Shown one piece after another: positions 46,107 to 54,215 of a stretch of 64,000 bases of DNA. The stretch's first letter is position 1. Every line of letters begins with the position of its first letter. The stretch is from the NCBI GenBank assembly GCA_016931225.1, contig JAFGFE010000014.1, forward strand, positions 62,001-126,000, in the 5' to 3' direction. A model generated the notes under the pieces. It had not been told where the DNA came from. It did not search any database and saw only the letters and a list, made by a program, of their open reading frames with translations. Source of the DNA: Candidatus Zymogenaceae bacterium (lineage in GTDB: Bacteria > Desulfobacterota > Zymogenia > Zymogenales > Zymogenaceae). The position numbers were made by a program, and so were the translations under genes.

Positions 46107-46135
46107 ACTATATATCGATATCGATAAATTATCAA
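46107..46135 (-). promoter_or_regulatory. promoter of the transaldolase-lyase unit
   Basis: On the minus strand TTGATA (46135-46130), a 17-base spacer, then TATAGT (46112-46107). The spacer contains the 14-bp palindrome. The leader to the transaldolase ATG is about 85 bases. Confidence 0.7.
46113..46126. promoter_or_regulatory. 14-bp palindromic operator candidate for the ROK regulator
   Basis: TATCGATATCGATA is a perfect palindrome. It lies just downstream of the plus-strand -10 and inside the spacer of the minus-strand promoter, so one bound protein could block both. The adjacent ROK gene is the obvious source of that protein. Confidence 0.6.
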
Positions 46136-46214
46136 GGAAATAATTCCCTTCTTCGCATTTTGGATCTTAATGGTATGCGGGGGAAGCGGCTGTCATCATT
46201 ACGGATAGAGTTCA

Positions 46215-47489
46215 ATGGCCCACGGATATAATATCGACAAGAGAAAGCGAAACAAGCGGAACCACATCATCGACCTCTTCAGGAAGCACCAAATCCTCTC
46301 CAAGGCCAGGGCCAGGGAGGAAAGCGGGTATTCCATGGATACGATCATCTCGGTCTTCAACGGGCTTGTCGATGACGGGTTGATCGTTCCGACCCGGGGG
46401 GAGCAGAAGCAAAAGGGGCGAAGGGCGACGTTTTATCGCCTTGAGGACGGCGGGCACACCTACCTGGGCGTCACGTTCAACCGGTCGGGCATATACTCGG
46501 TGCTTGTGGGTCTTTCCGGAACACCGCTCTTTGATCACACGTCGCGGATCGATTCGGGGAGCACCAATGACGCCTTCGCACAACTGTTTCGGGATCACCT
46601 GGACCGGGTGACACACGATGCCCGGGACCGGTCCCTCACGATCCGGGCGGCGGGTGCGGCGGTGCCGGGAGACCTGGATGAGACGACAGGCGTGCTTCGC
46701 TCATATACGTTCATGCCCCGGCTTTCGAACCTCGATATCTTCCGAATAATCGAGGCATCCCTCCCCGGTGTGGACACGGTCGTGGAACAGAATGTGACCG
46801 GTACGGGGGGATACCTGCTGCACGACGAGGAGTTGATCGGGCGGTATCGGCGCATCCTGTTCGTCTCGGTCCACAGCGGCGCCGCCTCGGGGCTTTTGTA
46901 TGACGGGAATATCGTCACCGGGCACGGGGAGTTCGGCCACATCCGGGTGTCGGACGAGGAGAAAAGGTGCGTCTGCGGACGCCGGGGATGTCTGGATCTC
47001 TACTTTTCCCACCAGGGATTTCTGCAGCTCTATCGGGAGGCGATGGGGCGGGCGGGAGAGGAAGGGGTGTCCGATATCGAGCCGGACGACCTGATAGAGA
47101 CGCTGCGGGACGCCTTCGCCGAAGGCGGCAAAGACCTGGCGCGCGCTTTGCGCCGTCGCCTCGGTTATTTTGTGTCGGCGCTTTTGGACGTCGTCAACGT
47201 CACGGCGCCGGACGCGGTGGTCCTGACCGGGTCGCTCTTTCGCGCCTATCCGGATCCGTACGGGGAGCTGCTCTCCGTCATCGGGGAGCGATTCGAGGAT
47301 ACCGGATTCATCACCCATTTTGCTAATACCGATCTCATCTATCGGGATATGGGTCCGGAGATCGCCGCGATGGGCGGCGCCTATCGCCTCGTCGACCGGG
47401 ACTGGGGATACATCCGGGAGGATCGGCGCCCTCGGCGGAGGGGGGAGCGTCCCGCATCGAACGGCCGTGTCGTCGGGGGGAATACATGA
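46215..47489 (+). CDS. ROK-family transcriptional repressor
   Basis: The 424 residues hold an N-terminal winged helix (NHIIDLFRKHQILSKARAREESGYSMDTIISVF, about 15-55) and a ROK sugar-kinase-like domain. The zinc motif C-x-C-G-x2-G-C (CVCGRRGC near residue 253) is intact, and the HGEFGH histidine segment is present. ROK repressors release DNA on binding a sugar. The gene overlaps the next one (ATGA), has its own promoter at 46073-46101, and probably represses both directions through 46113-46126. The effector should be a substrate or intermediate of the neighbouring enzymes. Confidence 0.9.
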   Translation: MAHGYNIDKRKRNKRNHIIDLFRKHQILSKARAREESGYSMDTIISVFNGLVDDGLIVPTRGEQKQKGRRATFYRLEDGGHTYLGVTFNRSGIYSVLVGLSGTPLFDHTSRIDSGSTNDAFAQLFRDHLDRVTHDARDRSLTIRAAGAAVPGDLDETTGVLRSYTFMPRLSNLDIFRIIEASLPGVDTVVEQNVTGTGGYLLHDEELIGRYRRILFVSVHSGAASGLLYDGNIVTGHGEFGHIRVSDEEKRCVCGRRGCLDLYFSHQGFLQLYREAMGRAGEEGVSDIEPDDLIETLRDAFAEGGKDLARALRRRLGYFVSALLDVVNVTAPDAVVLTGSLFRAYPDPYGELLSVIGERFEDTGFITHFANTDLIYRDMGPEIAAMGGAYRLVDRDWGYIREDRRPRRRGERPASNGRVVGGNT

Positions 47490-48802
47490 AGTATCCTGTT
47501 ACCATCGGCGTGGTCTGCCTGGCGAGAACCACTTTCGATTATACGGCGGCCCGGGGGATATACGAGAGAATACAGGCGGATCTCGAACGTATCGAAAACG
47601 CACAGGTATACGCGATACCCGATCTCGTCATAGAGGTGGAGGACGCCCGGAAGGCGGCGGCGGAGCTCAGGAAGCACGGGATCAACGGTCTGGTCGTCAT
47701 CAGCGGCACCTTTCATTTGGGACACCTGGCCCTGGAGCTTGACCGGGAGTTCGGGGTCCCGATTCTCCTCTGGGGGCTTAACGAGCTTCCCTATGACGGC
47801 GGGAAGATACGCCTGAACTCCGTCTGCGGGGTCAACCTGAACGCCTCGAACCTCTACAAGTCGGGGCACCGGGGGTATCACGTGACCATCGGCGACGCCA
47901 TCGACGAGAACTGGGTGGACGCGGTGCGGGTGGTGGCCGCCCTTAGGCGCTCCCGGGTGGGCATCGCCGGATATCGGGCCCACGGTTTTTTCAACCTGGA
48001 TGTGGCGGACCTCTCCATCTACCGGGAGATCGGGACGCTGGTGGATCATTTCGAGCTTGCGGATATTTACGGCCGGGAGGTAAAGGCGGCAGAGAAGAAT
48101 CGGAGAAAAAAGGAACTGAAACACACCTTCGATACCTCCGGCATCACCGACGAACAACTGGAGAGGGTCGCCTCTCTCTCGGCACAACTCGACGCCTTCA
48201 TGGAATCAAATAAACTCGACGCCCTGGCCCTTCGCTGCTGGCCCGAGTTCGCCCGGGAGTTCGGCATCGCCCCGTGTGCGGCCATGTCGCTTCTGCAGTC
48301 CGAGGGCCGCATCATCGCCTGTGAGGGGGATCTGGAGGGGACGCTCTCCATGCTGGCCCACAGCGCCGCCGGGGGTGAGACCCCGTTTCTGTTCGACTTT
48401 TCCCAGGTGAATATCGCCGAAAACTTCGCCCTTCTGTGGCACTGCGGTGTGGCCCCCTGTTCCCTGTGGGACGGCGTGTGTACGAGGTCCCTCGACACCT
48501 ATTTCGCCGGGGGGAGGGGCGTGACAGCGGACTTCGTGCTGCGTGAGGGGGACGTCTCGATCCTGCGCATCGATACCGCCGGGGACGAACACCGCCTGTT
48601 CCTGGCCAGGGCGCGGGGCATTCCTATGGAAAAGGAGCTCAAGGGAACCTACCTGAAGGTGACGTTCCCCGAGCCGGTGGAACGAGTCCTCAACAGGATC
48701 ATCTATACCGGCATCGCCCACCACGCCTCGATGGTCTACGGCGATTTCATCGCCCCCTTCGAGATCGTGGCCCGGATCTACGGCTGGCGCGTCATCGCGT
48801 GA
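47486..48802 (+). CDS. L-fucose/L-arabinose isomerase-fold sugar isomerase
   Basis: This 438-residue protein of the fucose/arabinose isomerase family interconverts aldose and ketose sugars with a divalent metal. Visible features are the N-terminal Rossmann-like part (VVISGTFHLGHLALEL, LLWGLNELPYDGG) and a C-terminal region with CWPEFAREFGIAPCAAMSLL, where the Trp/Glu segment is typical. The late His in IAHHASMVYGD is a probable metal ligand. It is shorter than L-fucose isomerase (about 590). It is translationally coupled to the ROK repressor and diverges from a transaldolase, so it probably supplies the ketose cleaved there. Confidence 0.82.
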   Translation: MKYPVTIGVVCLARTTFDYTAARGIYERIQADLERIENAQVYAIPDLVIEVEDARKAAAELRKHGINGLVVISGTFHLGHLALELDREFGVPILLWGLNELPYDGGKIRLNSVCGVNLNASNLYKSGHRGYHVTIGDAIDENWVDAVRVVAALRRSRVGIAGYRAHGFFNLDVADLSIYREIGTLVDHFELADIYGREVKAAEKNRRKKELKHTFDTSGITDEQLERVASLSAQLDAFMESNKLDALALRCWPEFAREFGIAPCAAMSLLQSEGRIIACEGDLEGTLSMLAHSAAGGETPFLFDFSQVNIAENFALLWHCGVAPCSLWDGVCTRSLDTYFAGGRGVTADFVLREGDVSILRIDTAGDEHRLFLARARGIPMEKELKGTYLKVTFPEPVERVLNRIIYTGIAHHASMVYGDFIAPFEIVARIYGWRVIA

Positions 48803-48815
48803 CGGCGCCCGATCG

Positions 48816-48870
48816 GGAGGGCGGCGGCCCGGTTTCTCACCCGGGAGGTAACGGTATTTTCCCGCCCTCC
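48816..48870. other. nested inverted repeats between two converging genes
   Basis: GGAGGGCGG at 48816-48824 pairs with CCGCCCTCC at 48862-48870, and an inner CCCGG/CCGGG hairpin lies between. It sits just after the isomerase stop. There is no clear T-run, so its role as a terminator is uncertain. Confidence 0.4.
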
Positions 48871-48925
48871 ATTAACCGCACCTCCCCGTATAGTCGCAAT
48901 CGATCTCCCTCGATAGGCCCTGACC

Positions 48926-49471
48926 TCAGGCGCCCGACGCCGTCGCCAAAAGATCGTCGTTTTCCGGCACGTCCCCCACGTTCCTACCGTAATAGGCATA
49001 CGCCACGTTCATGTCGGTATGTAACAGAAACACCGCGGGAAGCTGCATTTCCTTTCCCTCGCTTTTTCCGTGGGAAAAGCCCATTTTTTTTGCCCGCATC
49101 GCCTTTTTGATCACCGACGGCGTCGCGTAGCGAAAGATCGACCCGGTGGCGACCCCGTAGAGACGGAAGAGCGCCTCGTCCGGGTCGCAGGCGATATAAA
49201 AGGGAACCTCGTCTTCCGATACCAGGGCGGTGATGTTCTCCGGCTCGCTCTGGAGCACCACCACCACGTTGAGGTCCGCTTCTCTGAAGCGCCCCCAGTC
49301 ACTTTTCAGACGGGATATCTTCATCTGGCACAGGGGGCAGCCCATGTACCGGAGAAAAATCAGGTATGTCCGCCGCTCGCCCGCCACATCGGAAAGCCGG
49401 ATGTTTTGCTTCCAGGGGGTGTTGAACGTAAAATCCGGGGCGGTCATGCCGGCCGTAATGATCTGTTTCAT
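48926..49471 (-). CDS. AhpC/TSA-like redoxin (peroxiredoxin-like)
   Basis: This 181-residue thioredoxin-fold protein of the AhpC-TSA group has DFTFNTPWKQNIRLSD early and a CxxC active site in RYMGCPLCQMK. The start at 49471 follows GGAGGAGATCG. It resembles the AhpC-TSA_2 branch, where a CxxC replaces the peroxiredoxin PxxxTxxC motif. It may reduce a peroxide or disulfide in the cytosol. It is followed on the same strand by no close gene and preceded by the nitroreductase. No signal peptide. Confidence 0.87.
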   Translation of the reverse strand: MKQIITAGMTAPDFTFNTPWKQNIRLSDVAGERRTYLIFLRYMGCPLCQMKISRLKSDWGRFREADLNVVVVLQSEPENITALVSEDEVPFYIACDPDEALFRLYGVATGSIFRYATPSVIKKAMRAKKMGFSHGKSEGKEMQLPAVFLLHTDMNVAYAYYGRNVGDVPENDDLLATASGA

Positions 49472-49593
49472 CGATCTCCTCCGTGAGTGTGGATGGTGGT
49501 GCGCCGCCGATGGGGTGAAACGGCGGTTTTTGTGACGAACCACCGTATCGATTTTTCTGTGAACGGGTTTGGTTCCACCCCGTCAAGTCGCCT

Positions 49594-50166
49594 TTACCCG
49601 TCAACGACGGCCAGGATCTCCGGGTCTCGGCGGCCCCAGGCCTCGGGGATCTCCGCCGGATATCCGAGGACGATCGGGGCCACGATGACGTGATCCTCCG
49701 GCAGGTTCAAAAGCGACAGCGTCTCGGGGTCCCGAAGCTGGGTGCCCAGGCCGATCCAGCAGGTGCCGAGTCCCCGGGCGGCGGCGGCGAACATGAAATA
49801 GCAGGCGGCAAGTCCGCAGTCCAGGGCCAGAGTGCCGTATCCCCTCTTCCCCGCAATGATGACGAGACACGGCGCATTGTAGAAGATATTGTATTCCTTG
49901 TTCTTCAATTGCTCGGCGTATATTGAGACCGGGTGCTTCGGATCCGCCTCGATATCGATAAGGAGGTTGCGCTTGCCTTCGTCGGAGAGGCGCTTCAGTG
50001 TCTCCCTGCCGTTGACGATGATGAACTTCCAGGGCTGTCCGTTGGAGGCGCTGGGGGCCAGGATCGTCTCGTCAAGGATTTCTTTCACCAGTTCCGTGGA
50101 GACCTCTCGGTCGGTGAAGTTTCTGATAGACCGTCGATTCGTAAGCAGGGTCCTGTAATCTGACAT
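49594..50166 (-). CDS. nitroreductase-family FMN oxidoreductase
   Basis: This 190-residue protein has the family landmarks: RRSIRNFTDREV at the start with FMN-contact arginines, PSASNGQPWKFIIV, and AAARGLGTCWIGLG near the end. It reduces nitro groups, quinones or other small acceptors with NAD(P)H. The ATG at 50166 follows GAAAGGAAAC. An upstream TTG is less likely. The neighbouring redoxin suggests a general redox role. Confidence 0.9.
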   Translation of the reverse strand: MSDYRTLLTNRRSIRNFTDREVSTELVKEILDETILAPSASNGQPWKFIIVNGRETLKRLSDEGKRNLLIDIEADPKHPVSIYAEQLKNKEYNIFYNAPCLVIIAGKRGYGTLALDCGLAACYFMFAAAARGLGTCWIGLGTQLRDPETLSLLNLPEDHVIVAPIVLGYPAEIPEAWGRRDPEILAVVDG

Positions 50167-50224
50167 AAAGATGTTTCCTTTCAATGGAGATAGATGCGCA
50201 AAATTGATGTGTGGCGGCTTTATC

Positions 50225-51073
50225 TTACCCGTTTACAAGCTCGATGATCTCGCCGCGGCCTTTTTTGTAGAACAGAACGAAGGTGGGCACCCGCACCTCC
50301 CGCTTTTCGTCCAGCTCCTCCCGGTAGCTTGAGATCCCGGATTTGGAAACCGCCGACGCGCTCCCGCCGCCGTCCAGGGCGCCCACCACCCGGCAGTTGT
50401 GCACCCGCCTCATGTATTCGTCTCCCAAAATGAGGTTGGTGTCCTTGAAGATCACGTTGACGATTCCGCGATCGCGTATGCCGATGAAGTTTCGAGGGAC
50501 TTGTTTCGCGTCCCGTCGCCACTTCCGATAATAGGTCACGCCGTCCATGCTCAACAGGTTTATCTGGATCGCCTCCACCGCCCGATCACGGATCGGCATG
50601 AATTGGTCCATGAAGACGAGGTCCAGTGCGCCGTCCTCATCGGTATAGAGTATCCCGTCGCCCTTGTCTTGAACGTGGGGGTGACGCTCCTCTCCGTCGA
50701 TGATCAACAGCCCGCTGGGCGATCCGTCGGCCTCGAAGAAGCTTCCGTTGATACAGACGTCCGCACCGGTCGCCTCAAGGATGTCCGTGGTTTTGGCGAA
50801 GGTTTCTCCCACGATATCCTGAGCGGTGACGATCCTCGCGCGATAGTGTCCGTGGGGGAGTGTGGTGACGAACAGGTGGGTGCCGACATCGTTTCCCAGC
50901 GTCTCAACAGTTATTCCGGGGACCGACGCGCACCGGGGGAGAAGGATGGAGGCGGCCGTCAGACCCAGCCCGGTCAGAAAAATCCTGCGGGTGAGGGTTC
51001 CTCCGAACCGCCGCTCCTCGTCGACGGGGACCGCCGATTTGCTCTGTGAATTGCCTGAAAGACAGGAGTGCAT
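50225..51073 (-). CDS. exported phosphodiester glycosidase (NAGPA/DUF2233-type)
   Basis: This 282-residue protein matches the phosphodiester glycosidase family (PF09992), which removes N-acetylglucosamine or related groups from phosphodiesters. It carries CINGSFFEADG, a central VFMDQF, and the diagnostic ALDGGGSAS. The N-terminus has a twin-arginine signal (TRRIFLTGLGL, then a hydrophobic segment and LPRC), so it is probably exported by the Tat route and lipidated. The ATG at 51073 has no clear ribosome site. It lies 32 bases after the next upstream gene on the same strand. Confidence 0.88.
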   Translation of the reverse strand: MHSCLSGNSQSKSAVPVDEERRFGGTLTRRIFLTGLGLTAASILLPRCASVPGITVETLGNDVGTHLFVTTLPHGHYRARIVTAQDIVGETFAKTTDILEATGADVCINGSFFEADGSPSGLLIIDGEERHPHVQDKGDGILYTDEDGALDLVFMDQFMPIRDRAVEAIQINLLSMDGVTYYRKWRRDAKQVPRNFIGIRDRGIVNVIFKDTNLILGDEYMRRVHNCRVVGALDGGGSASAVSKSGISSYREELDEKREVRVPTFVLFYKKGRGEIIELVNG

Positions 51074-51105
51074 GTATCGTCCTCAGGAAACATGGTTGTG
51101 ATCGG

Positions 51106-52371
51106 TCACGATTCGTCCTCGACCGCTTTCCTCCGGGAGAACTGGCTCTTCAGCCAGCCGAAGGCTCCGGATATTTTTTTGCCCAGGGTGAGGTCGGGGA
51201 CCTCGGGATTCAGGGACAGCTTTTTCGCTACACTCTCTTCATGGTTCTTGTAACGGGGCGCCAGATCGAACATCTCATCGAAACCGCCCTCCTTTTTCCC
51301 GGGGCGGACCACCAGCGGATTGAGGGACCCCTTGGCTACCCGCCATCCGGACGTATCCTGGGGCAGCACGACGTCCCGCCGGGCCAGCACCAGCCAGGGT
51401 CGGTAGGAGAAGGTGAGTCCCCCGGCCGACGCGCCCAGACGCCCGTAGCTTTTCCCCGGCACGCCCTTCACCCTCGATGTGGAAAACGCCCGCAGCGCCT
51501 CTTCCGACTCCGGATCGGTGCGCCTGCTCTTCATCGTCAGGGTGTCGAACCCGATGACCGCGCCGTAGATCGACAGGCGGAACGACCAGCCGGAGACGAA
51601 GTAGGATATCAGCACGACGAAGAAGGCGTAGGCCGCGCCCAGGTAGGGATTGATGACGACGGCCAGGGCCAGCCCGCCGATGACCAGGAATCGCCCGATC
51701 CTGAGGATGGTGGCAACCAAGGGCACCGGCGAGATGAGGCAAGCCGTCTCCACGGTGCTGGCGGCGAGCCAGACGACGAGAAAGACCATCAGACAGATGA
51801 AGCCAAGGACGACGGACAGCACGGCGTGCGCCGCGGCGACTGAGGCCGCGGGTGCGAGGGCCGTGGCGATCGAGGAGAGGGCGGGGATCAGCGCGTCCGC
51901 CGGGGGCGCCTCCACACCCCCCGGCCCCAGGATGACTTCTAACAGCCGGGGGAGTCGTGAGGCCAGGGCCACGAAGACGATGAGCTTGTGGAGGAAAAAG
52001 TCGATGCCGTCGAATATTTTTACGATGAACACCAGAAGCTGTCCCACGGTCTCTTTCAGTACGATCAGCAGCCACAGGACCGTCATGGGGATGACGAACC
52101 AGAGGGACGCGTCCCATGGGACGGCGACCCCCCCCTTTTTTGCGGCGATAAACTCGATCCACCCCATGGTCACCAGCCCCAGGATGGGAGACAGCGCCGT
52201 GCCGATGAAGATGGACGCTTCCCGAGCGATGATCTCGCCCCGGGTGATATCGGCCGATGATTCAACGGGGGAGTCGCTCGTCTCTGTTTCGGCGATTCCC
52301 CCCGGCGTTCCCAGCGCCGTGAAGATGAGCAGAAGAGAGATACACGCTATCAGGACTGTTCTTGCCTTCAT
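51106..52371 (-). CDS. multipass membrane protein of unknown family
   Basis: The 421 residues from the ATG at 52371 (GGGAACGG upstream) begin with a signal-like helix (LIACISLLLIFTALG). About seven membrane helices then alternate with short loops. After the last helix (AFFVVLISYFVSGW) comes a cytosolic or periplasmic tail of about 150 residues, basic and rich in Lys/Arg near the end. The tail holds two beta-rich stretches (SYRPWLVLARRDVVLP). I do not recognise the family. It precedes the Tat-exported glycosidase gene, so it may work with envelope glycan turnover. Confidence 0.75.
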   Translation of the reverse strand: MKARTVLIACISLLLIFTALGTPGGIAETETSDSPVESSADITRGEIIAREASIFIGTALSPILGLVTMGWIEFIAAKKGGVAVPWDASLWFVIPMTVLWLLIVLKETVGQLLVFIVKIFDGIDFFLHKLIVFVALASRLPRLLEVILGPGGVEAPPADALIPALSSIATALAPAASVAAAHAVLSVVLGFICLMVFLVVWLAASTVETACLISPVPLVATILRIGRFLVIGGLALAVVINPYLGAAYAFFVVLISYFVSGWSFRLSIYGAVIGFDTLTMKSRRTDPESEEALRAFSTSRVKGVPGKSYGRLGASAGGLTFSYRPWLVLARRDVVLPQDTSGWRVAKGSLNPLVVRPGKKEGGFDEMFDLAPRYKNHEESVAKKLSLNPEVPDLTLGKKISGAFGWLKSQFSRRKAVEDES

Positions 52372-52534
52372 ATATTTTCCGTTCCCTTTCGGAAGGGTGG
52401 TTCGGGACATGTATCCACATATTCCGATTGTATGCACGACGCGACCGGCCCGTGCTGTCCTGTGATATCCGACGGTTTCCAAGGGGGCGGACCCGGTATA
52501 TCTTACGTACCCCGTTGTGTCTGTGATAGTGTTA

Positions 52535-52564
52535 GTAATACCCGCATTGCGGGGGTGATGTCAA
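52535..52564 (-). promoter_or_regulatory. candidate promoter of the unknown membrane protein gene
   Basis: On the minus strand, TTGACA (52564-52559), an 18-base spacer and TATTAC (52540-52535). The spacer holds CCCGC-ATT-GCGGG, a possible regulator site or extended element. The leader is about 160 bases. Confidence 0.45.
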
Positions 52565-52663
52565 ATGAATTTCGAGTAAAGAGATACATGGGGGCGCTCC
52601 GGACTTGGAGCGGGAAGTATCCTGCGGAGCAACGCGGTGTGAACGGCGTTTGCCCAAAGAAGA

Positions 52664-52694
52664 CGGCCCGGGGCAATGGGCGTGCTCCGGGCCG
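52664..52694 (-). terminator. terminator after the GPH transporter
   Basis: CGGCCCGG at 52664-52671 pairs with CCGGGCCG at 52687-52694. On the minus strand a T-rich TCTTCTTT follows. The transporter stop lies 36 bases before it. Confidence 0.5.
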
Positions 52695-52729
52695 GATCGA
52701 GGTGAGAAAGATCGTCACACGGGGGCCGA

Positions 52730-54127
52730 TTATTCGACGATGGGAGTCTCCTTTCGGTATTTATCCAACACGCTCTTGACCTTCTTCTCCGGGTAGAGGG
52801 CGTAGCAGATGATGCCCAAAAGCGCCACAACCATCGCCGTCGGTCCGGAAATCTTTACTCCCATGGGCGCGGCTACGTCTTTTCCGAACTGGGAGAAGAG
52901 AAACGCAAGGACCATGGTCGAGAAGCCCAGATTGAGCTTTTCCAGAAATCCCTGGGCGGAAAAGCACATCCCCTCCCGGCGGCTGCCGGAGAGTATCGCA
53001 TCGTATTCCGCGACGTCGGCCAGTATGGCGTTGGGGAGCAACAGCAGCGTGGAGACGGGGATGCCCATGATGCCGAAGATGACGAACGCCTGGGTCGTGG
53101 GGGAGAAGGGGAGGACATCGGAGCCGAGGAAGTAGACCGATCCCGTGGTGATCGCGAAGAGGGCGAGGCCCGTCATCAGGACGGCCCGCTTCCCGAAGCG
53201 CTTGCTGGCCAGGTTGACGATCGGGAACATCAGGAGCGCCACGCCGAACAGCGCCGCGTACACATTGCCGGCGAACGCCTCCTCACGATGCAGAAGGACC
53301 GTGATGTAATAGGTGGTGGTCTGAGAAATGATATTCAGGCCGAACCAAAAGGACATGGTGCCGGTGATGTAGAAGATGAAGGCCCGGTTGGTGAGGGTGA
53401 TCTTCAAAGACTTGAACAGGCCGATCTCGGAGGGGGTCGGGTCGCAGTATCTGTGTTCATCTATGGGGAGAACCGCGATATAGCAGAGAATCAGCCCCAC
53501 CACGCAGAGGATCAGCACCGTCATCTGGAGGGCTCTCGCCTTTTCCAGGCCGGTGTTTTCCAGCGCGCCCCACAGCATGTATCCCAAGATCATCACGACG
53601 ATGACCCCCCCCAGCTTGTACAGGGCCTGGATGGTCACCAGATTGATGCGCTCTGTTTCAGTGTGGGTCACCTCGGCGATGAGGGTGATGAACGGCAGGA
53701 CGTACACGGTGAAGAAGAAGAGCGTCAACCCCAGCATGAGCGCCATGTAGAAAACATTGAGAATGCTCTCCTCATCGGCGGGAGGAAAGAACAAGAGCGC
53801 CAGGCAGACAATCAGCGGGAGGCCGCCGTAGAGCATGAAGGACTTCCTCCTGCCCAGCTTGGAGGTGCTCCGGTCGCTCCAGTATCCGACGAGGGGATCG
53901 GCGATGGCGTCCACGATTCTGCCGAAGACGGTCACCACTCCCGCCACCGTAAGAAATCCCCAGAAGGTATTGTTTGAAATAAGCTGCGGCATGCCAGACT
54001 CCGCCGGCGGCAGGTAGAAGTAGAGCATGAAACTGACCCATATCCTGTCTGCGATGGTAAATCCGCTGGCACCGCTGGAATAGACAATCTGTTTCCAGAG
54101 GGGAAACTTTTCAACCCGCTTTTTCAT
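52730..54127 (-). CDS. GPH-family (major facilitator) sugar-cation symporter
   Basis: This 465-residue inner-membrane transporter has about twelve helices and the glycoside-pentoside-hexuronide pattern. Features include an early QIVYSSGASGFTIADR segment, ADPLVGYWSDRSTSKLGRRKSFM in the first cytosolic loop, and PNAILADVAEYDAILSGSRREGM in the later one. These transporters move glycosides or pentosides with sodium or protons. The ATG at 54127 follows GGAG by six bases. It is downstream of the GH172 gene on the same strand, so it probably imports that enzyme's substrate or product. Confidence 0.92.
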   Translation of the reverse strand: MKKRVEKFPLWKQIVYSSGASGFTIADRIWVSFMLYFYLPPAESGMPQLISNNTFWGFLTVAGVVTVFGRIVDAIADPLVGYWSDRSTSKLGRRKSFMLYGGLPLIVCLALLFFPPADEESILNVFYMALMLGLTLFFFTVYVLPFITLIAEVTHTETERINLVTIQALYKLGGVIVVMILGYMLWGALENTGLEKARALQMTVLILCVVGLILCYIAVLPIDEHRYCDPTPSEIGLFKSLKITLTNRAFIFYITGTMSFWFGLNIISQTTTYYITVLLHREEAFAGNVYAALFGVALLMFPIVNLASKRFGKRAVLMTGLALFAITTGSVYFLGSDVLPFSPTTQAFVIFGIMGIPVSTLLLLPNAILADVAEYDAILSGSRREGMCFSAQGFLEKLNLGFSTMVLAFLFSQFGKDVAAPMGVKISGPTAMVVALLGIICYALYPEKKVKSVLDKYRKETPIVE

Positions 54128-54215
54128 GGCGCACTCCATAGAAAATTACATAATGAGCAACATATCCGCATCAGAACAATGGCGGATCGTTTTTCAACCG
54201 TGTGTCATCGGGCGA

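Larger units (their letters stand above)
52372..52729. other. intergenic region with promoter and terminator
   Basis: No gene is seen. It holds the terminator of the transporter gene at 52664-52694 and, toward the membrane-protein gene, a minus-strand TTGACA/TATTAC pair at 52564-52535. The spacer of that promoter contains the palindrome CCCGCATTGCGGG at 52541-52553. Confidence 0.5.
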
